Shown here: positions 59,199-64,000 of the stretch, in pieces
Layout: the number at the start of each line of letters is the position of its first letter
Position numbering within the stretch: the first letter of the stretch is position 1
Origin: Eutrigla gurnardus
Taxonomy: Eukaryota > Chordata > Actinopteri > Perciformes > Triglidae
Length of the DNA: 64,000 nucleotides
Reading direction: 5' to 3'
Assembly: GCA_963514095.1 (NCBI GenBank)
Contig: OY741265.1
Coordinates: 1,877,659 to 1,941,658, forward strand
Program-made: the position numbers and the translations under genes
Notes under the pieces: model-generated
What the model saw: the letters and a program-made list of their open reading frames with translations, nothing else
Databases searched by the model: none
What the model was told of the DNA's origin: nothing

Positions 59199-60155
59199 TG
59201 GATAGACGGACGGACGGATGGATGGACAGATGGATGGATGGACAGATGGATGGAAGGATGGATGGATGATGGATGGATGATGGACGGATGACAGATGGAC
59301 AGATTGATGGAAGGATGGATGGACGGATAGACGGATGGACAGATGGATGGATGATGGATGGACGGATAGACGGATGGACAGATGGATGGATGATGGATGG
59401 ACGGATAGACGGATGGACAGATGGATGGATGATGGATGGACGGATGGACGGATGGATGGATGATGGATGGACGGATAGACGGATGGACAGATGGATGGAT
59501 GATGGATGGACGGATAGACGGATGGACGGATGGATGGATGATGGATGGACGGATAGACGGATGGACAGATGGATGGATGATGGATGGATGGATAGACGGA
59601 TGGACAGATGGATGGATGATGGATGGACGGATGGACGGATGGATGGATGATGGATGGACGGATGGACAGATGGATGGATGATGGATGGACAGATGGATGG
59701 ATGATGGATGGATGGATAGACGGATGGACAGATGGATGGATGATGGATGGACGGATAGACGGATGGACAGATGGATGGATGATGGATGGACGGATGGACG
59801 GATGGATGGATGATGGATGGACGGATAGACGGATGGATGGATGATGGATGGACGGATAGACGGATGGACGGATGGATGGATGATGGATGGACGGATGGAC
59901 GGATGGATGGATGATGGATGGACGGATAGACGGATGGACGGATGGATGGATGATGGATGGACGGATAGACGGATGGATGGATGATGGATGGACGGATAGA
60001 CGGATGGATGGATGATGGATGGACGGATAGATGGTCGGACAGATGGATGATGGATGGACAGATGGATGTTATGATGGATGGACAGATTGATGGAAGGATG
60101 GATGGACGGATGATGGATGGACAGATTGATGGACGGACGGACAGACGGATGGATA
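59199..60155. repeat. GGAT-type array with 39-bp higher-order unit
   Basis: Built from GGATG, GGACG, GGATAGAC and GGACAGAT words. Between about 59340 and 60010 these are arranged in a 39-bp unit (GATGATGGATGGACGGATAG plus ACGGATGGACAGATGGATG), which is a multiple of 3, giving the 13-residue repeat MDGRIDGWTDGWM on the plus strand and a 326-codon Pro/Ser/His/Ile frame on the minus strand. Both are by-products. Some units lack 12 bp. Confidence 0.95.
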
Positions 60156-60220
60156 AAGGTTTGATAAACAATAAGAGGACCTCTCTAGAGTCTGGCTCCT
60201 CCTCTTCACGTCACTTTCAG

Positions 60221-60538
60221 ATCCTGAGTCCTGGTAACTCTCCTCCAGTCAGAGCCCAAGTGCAACTTTTCAAACGTCAACTCCACTCTAGCAACGCAGA
60301 GTTGCGTGAGATGTTTCAGAGATTTGGCAAAGAGAGGAATCAAAGAGCCGTTCAGCTCACGTGGGAGGAGATTGTTAACAACTTCCCACTCGGAGCGTTG
60401 CCGAGTCCAACTGTTCTTGATTTATTTCAGAGTTTTCTTCAGAGTAGAAACAACTCTTCAGACTGGTATCGTCTAAATCTACACCTGCATGTGTTGCACC
60501 GTTACAGCCGTCCTCGAAGCACTTCACATTATAGCTGA
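60221..60538 (+). CDS. Possible terminal coding exon, unknown protein
   Basis: I do not recognize this protein. A pyrimidine-containing stretch ending CACTTTCAG (60212-60220) could be a splice acceptor, followed in phase 0 by 105 codons to a stop at 60536. Unlike most frames in the window, its composition is globular and mixed, with a plausible amphipathic stretch (QLHSSNAELREMFQRFGKER) and LTWEEIVNNFPLG. The frame also continues open upstream into the GGAT array, which is certainly not coding. No domain, poly(A) signal close by, or partner exon is visible. It could be chance, an exon of a gene lying mostly outside the window, or part of an old transposon. Confidence 0.25.
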   Translation: MLSPGNSPPVRAQVQLFKRQLHSSNAELREMFQRFGKERNQRAVQLTWEEIVNNFPLGALPSPTVLDLFQSFLQSRNNSSDWYRLNLHLHVLHRYSRPRSTSHYS

Positions 60539-61588
60539 TTTTTGGTTTAAAAGAAGCAGAAATCAGGATCTCATCAATAATGAGATAAAATAATGTTCCT
60601 GTAGCTGTTAGTTAAGATGATGTTTCATTCAGCTTAAAAGCTCAAAGAATATAATATGTTTTATAAGACGATACAACGATGTAGGGGAACACGTATGCAA
60701 AACAGAATATCTCCTACATTCTCACGTCATCCTGCCGTTTGATTAAACGTCTGTCGTTCCAGCGTGTAGCAGATAACCTAATGATTCTTCACTGTAACTG
60801 CTGCTGTGTGTATGCAGAGCATGCAGAGCTCCAGCTGTGGACCTCTCAGTGCACGTGAGCAGCAAAGTGAGGCTCGTTAGCAGAATGTATTCTCATGTAT
60901 AATACTGCTTCTATGAGCCTCCTCTTCTCAGCGGGGCTTCCTGTTTCATACCACCCCCTCATTCTGTCAAATCTGTGTGATGTCCTGTTCCTTCAGTTCT
61001 CTGCAGCAGCTGACTGTGGGTTAAGCCCCGCCCCTCCCCCAGAGTTACCACCAGATTCACATTCTAGCGTTGAATACGCCGCATGTTTGGGTGACTTGGT
61101 GGCGGCTCGGGCTGGATCTGTTTTTTTATAGCTTCCTGATATTTTAGAGATATATAGTGCCTTATTCAGGAGTACATATAATAATATAATATAATATATA
61201 CATATACATATAATAAACCATCACTTTAATGTAATGTATATACTGGTGGCTTGGGTTTCTATATGTTGTGCTCACAAATACAAAAACATGAAGGGATCAG
61301 AATACGGTTGCAGAATGCCAATAATTTTCATTTTACAATCTCCAAAGTAGTAAAAAAAAAGATGCAAACAACTAGAGATGCACCGATACTTTTTTCAGAC
61401 TAAATATAAATACTTAAGCAGGAAATGAAAAACCTGGTCCAGATGACCGGTACACCACCCAGCACATAAGTGTAGACCGAGTTTTTCCTTGTGCAATACT
61501 CCTAAAGTACAACATCAGCCTGTCAAACTGCTTAACTTGCATTTTTAAATTGAAAGTATTCACTTTGAACGAGTATCAGGGCAAACCA
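60539..61588. other. Low-copy DNA and AT-rich sequence
   Basis: TA-rich at 61160-61240. At 61371 the words TAGAGATGCACCGATAC resemble the end of another fish non-autonomous DNA element, but only this end is visible. No gene supported. Confidence 0.4.
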
Positions 61589-61722
61589 AGAAACAAATGC
61601 ATCAATATTTATATCTGCTTACTATAGGTTGTGTTCATGTTAGTGTGTATTTTTGTACATATTTACATTTTTGGAAGAAAAAGGGTCACTAGGGGTCCCG
61701 GACCCCAGGTTGGAGATCTCTG
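61589..61722. mobile_element. Right-arm fragment of the 32-bp-repeat MITE
   Basis: AGAAACAAATG, TATAGGTTGTGTTCATGTTA, GTATTTTTG, GGAAGAAAAAGGG and the end TTGGAGATCTCTG match the right arm of the copy at 38476-40470 in order. There is no 32-bp array and no left end, so this is a truncated or array-free relative. Confidence 0.75.
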
Positions 61723-62550
61723 CTTTAAATGCTACCATAAGCACTGATTTCATCCACTCTTATATCTGGAGTGAGTTCTGGTCTGTGTGTGAAGCGTCCT
61801 GAGATACCCTCTCTGATGTGAAACTATAATATAGTGTATTCTATAATACTATAATACGGCAGGTATCGGCCTTTCTACGCCCTCATGCAGGTCACACGGT
61901 CGCCGAGCTACGATTGGACGATTGCTCTCCGGCTGACGGGGGTTTAGTGAGCGTGGATTGAGAATAATAAGCCCATTCTGTTACATACTTTTCACTTTGT
62001 GGTTAAACATCCTCCTCCTCCTCCTCCTCCTCCTCCTCCTCGATGAAGCCATTTAAATGGTTACAACTGGTGGGAGGGTTTCCTATAACAGCTCAGCTGC
62101 TGCAATCTAACTTAAGTTATAAGTGGACACCTGTAGAGGAGCCCCCCCCTCGCTCTGGAGATCAGTCGGCTTACAATCATTAATATGATAGTGGGCTGAC
62201 ACTGTGAAAGAGCTTTGAGCAGCCTTGGAAGAAAATCCAATTATGATCTTTGATTCCTCTCCAGAAACAGATCACCTATCTCACTAATGACATTTTCCTT
62301 CCCATTCATGGCCTTCTGTAAATGAGACGATTGAGAGGCCGTGTGGGTGTTTCCAAATGTGCCGGGATGATGATGACTATCTGTTCCTCGCCGCTCCATC
62401 AGATGGACAGCTCACATTACGTCTAAACGCTTCTATCCCGGCTGGGTGACGCGGACTTCAGAGCATCGTTTCATCCCGTCTTTATGTTCACAGACCCAGA
62501 GTGGAGAACAGAGGATTCTTCTCTTTCTCTTTCCACGGTTCATACGGATC
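61723..62550. other. Low-copy DNA with (CCT)10
   Basis: A (CCT)10 tract lies at 62011-62041. The stretch 62100-62400 (for example GTGGGCTGACACTGTGAAAG, CCAATTATGATCTTTGATT) is non-repetitive and could be a conserved non-coding element. No gene supported. Confidence 0.4.
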
Positions 62551-63049
62551 CTGGAAATCCTTGAAAACACTTGAATTTTAATGTGGTGTTTGAAAAGGTC
62601 TTGGATTTAGACTAAAGGTCTATAAATGTGTGTTGTATGTGATGACATCTATGATAGAACAGAGGAAAGAAGATCTCCATATCTGAGGGACTGAAAACAG
62701 CATTTTCTGACATTTCTTTATGAAAAATGACTTTTGATGATGAACAGATGATGAAAATAGTTGGTGATTATATTTCTGTGGATCTGTTAGTGGAATTAGT
62801 TTTCCTTTCATTTGTGGTCCTTCTGTAAAAAGCTGTCTCCAAACATCATGTTGGTTGATTAGAGGACAATAACATCTCATTTAATGTGATGAACAAGTGA
62901 CAGAATAAGTAGACTGAATACTGACCATTGGATTGATACAAATATGGAGTTTACCACAGCTGGAAGGTGCTGGAAAAGCATGGGAATTCACCTTGGAGTG
63001 CTTGAAAAGTGCTTGAATTTGACTTTGGAGAAGGTGGAGGAAGCCTGAA
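62551..63049 (+). repeat. Anonymous dispersed repeat, copy 3
   Basis: Same start (CTGGAAATCCTTGAAAACAC) and end region as 55001-55509, with only scattered differences. All three copies in the window share the same orientation. Confidence 0.87.
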
Positions 63050-63739
63050 GGACTTTAAGTCAAAAGAAATGAAGGCAGACATCTATTCAAAGCACTGTTT
63101 CCTTCATCAGCTGGAGCAGATGGGTCAACGTCCAGATCCCTGTAGATCCCTGGAGATCTCTAGAGATCCACTAGTTGAAAAGAAAAAGCAGCATAAACAT
63201 ATATATTCAATATTCCAGTACTATTGCAACAAAGCTGAACTTTTCCACAATGTCAGCTCTTTTAAAGAATTCCCATTGAATTTACTTCTCCCCCCCTTTG
63301 AATAAAAACGTTCACTGTCGTTTAAGTGTTTCATAATTCATGACCACGCAGCTTACTGCGGCTATTATGAATTTTAAAAAACCCCGAGGCCATCACACTG
63401 ATAATTAGATCCTGGAAAGCCGTCTTCACAATGATCACATGGGGGATCTGATGCTGTGGAGTTTGCAAAAATAAGTTTTGTTTATTAACCCGTGCTGCGT
63501 TCAGAGCCGATGTTTTACATCAAACCCAGGTTGTTAATGGCAGGCGGGATGTGTGACGCCCCCTGCAGGTCATCATTAAAGGGAGCGCTGACAGGTACCG
63601 TCTGTAGGGGGAAAGAAAACCTGTAAATATTGAACTTTCAGCATTTTAAAAATAAGTTTTCTTCCCGTCTTGTGGGATTGCATGCCGGAGGATAAGCGTG
63701 TCAGTCACCGTGTTCTACGCCAGAGTGTAAGTACAGCAC

Positions 63740-63741
<2 letters not shown>
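63050..63741. other. Low-copy DNA, no supported gene
   Basis: A short imperfect tandem of AGATCCCTG words lies at about 63134-63170. Otherwise featureless. Confidence 0.4.

Positions 63742-63787
<46 letters not shown>
63742..63787. repeat. (CA)23 microsatellite
   Basis: Uninterrupted CA tract. A (TTG)n tract follows at 63949-63970. Confidence 0.96.
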
Positions 63788-63789
<2 letters not shown>

Positions 63790-64000
63790 CTGCCAGTCGG
63801 CCTCTGATGCCGCCTCCAAAGCGCTGGCATCATGGCAGGCACGCTGGCTCTCAGGTGGATCCTCGCTGCCAACCATTAGAGCTGCACACCTGAGGGCTGG
63901 AGAGCAGCAGGAGTCCCACAAGGACCGGCTCGGCTCGGCTACCTGGTGGTTGTTGTTGTTGTTGTTGTTGTCGGATATCGAATAAAGGGGATTCTTTCTT

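Noticed and set aside
59191..60171. 326-codon Pro/Ser/Ile/His minus-strand frame
   Set aside because: By-product of the 39-bp GGAT-type unit.

Overview
The window is vertebrate nuclear DNA, most likely from a ray-finned (teleost) fish. The evidence is long (CA)n/(GT)n and (TA)n microsatellites, many minisatellites, tRNA-derived SINE pieces, and interspersed-repeat motifs that recur in teleosts (a tail resembling GCTTTGGATAAAAGCGTCTG, and a GTTAGCTTAGCTTAGCA block). I find no complete protein-coding gene, rRNA, tRNA gene, CRISPR array or operon. Nearly all long open frames come from tandem repeats whose units lack stop codons.

Layout. 1-10.5 kb: low-copy DNA with degenerate MITE-like repeats, a (CA)38 tract, a decayed hAT-superfamily transposase pseudogene (about 6.2-7.5 kb) split by a MITE with a perfect 8-bp target duplication, the first of three copies of an anonymous dispersed repeat, and a second copy of the MITE. 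10.5-13.8 kb: a hAT-like MITE with an internal 32-bp minisatellite, itself hit by a SINE with an 18-bp target duplication, then an 82-bp minisatellite. 13.8-25 kb: mostly low-copy DNA holding a 34-bp inverted repeat (18.0-18.2 kb), an inverted pair of diverged but related blocks (18.3-18.6 and 22.0-22.4 kb), and a SINE fragment. 25.2-40.5 kb: a series of arrays (48-bp, 17-bp, 37-39-bp, short GGAAGTR-type, TA) and two more copies of the minisatellite-bearing MITE, one expanded to about 51 units. 40.5-53 kb: low-copy DNA with a GC-rich terminal-inverted-repeat element (45.1-45.6 kb) and two copies of another MITE with about 30-bp inverted repeats (46.9 and 52.4 kb). 53-64 kb: teleost repeats, two more copies of the dispersed repeat, a 16-bp array, a GGAT-type array with 39-bp higher-order period, and one possible coding exon just after that array.

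No pathway can be read from this DNA. What it records is transposition and tandem expansion. The most unusual object is a hAT-like MITE family with an internal 32-bp repeat that has expanded to different lengths at three insertion sites, with array-specific sequence variants. All calls were made by eye. Element family names beyond superfamily level, and every gene-like call, are provisional.
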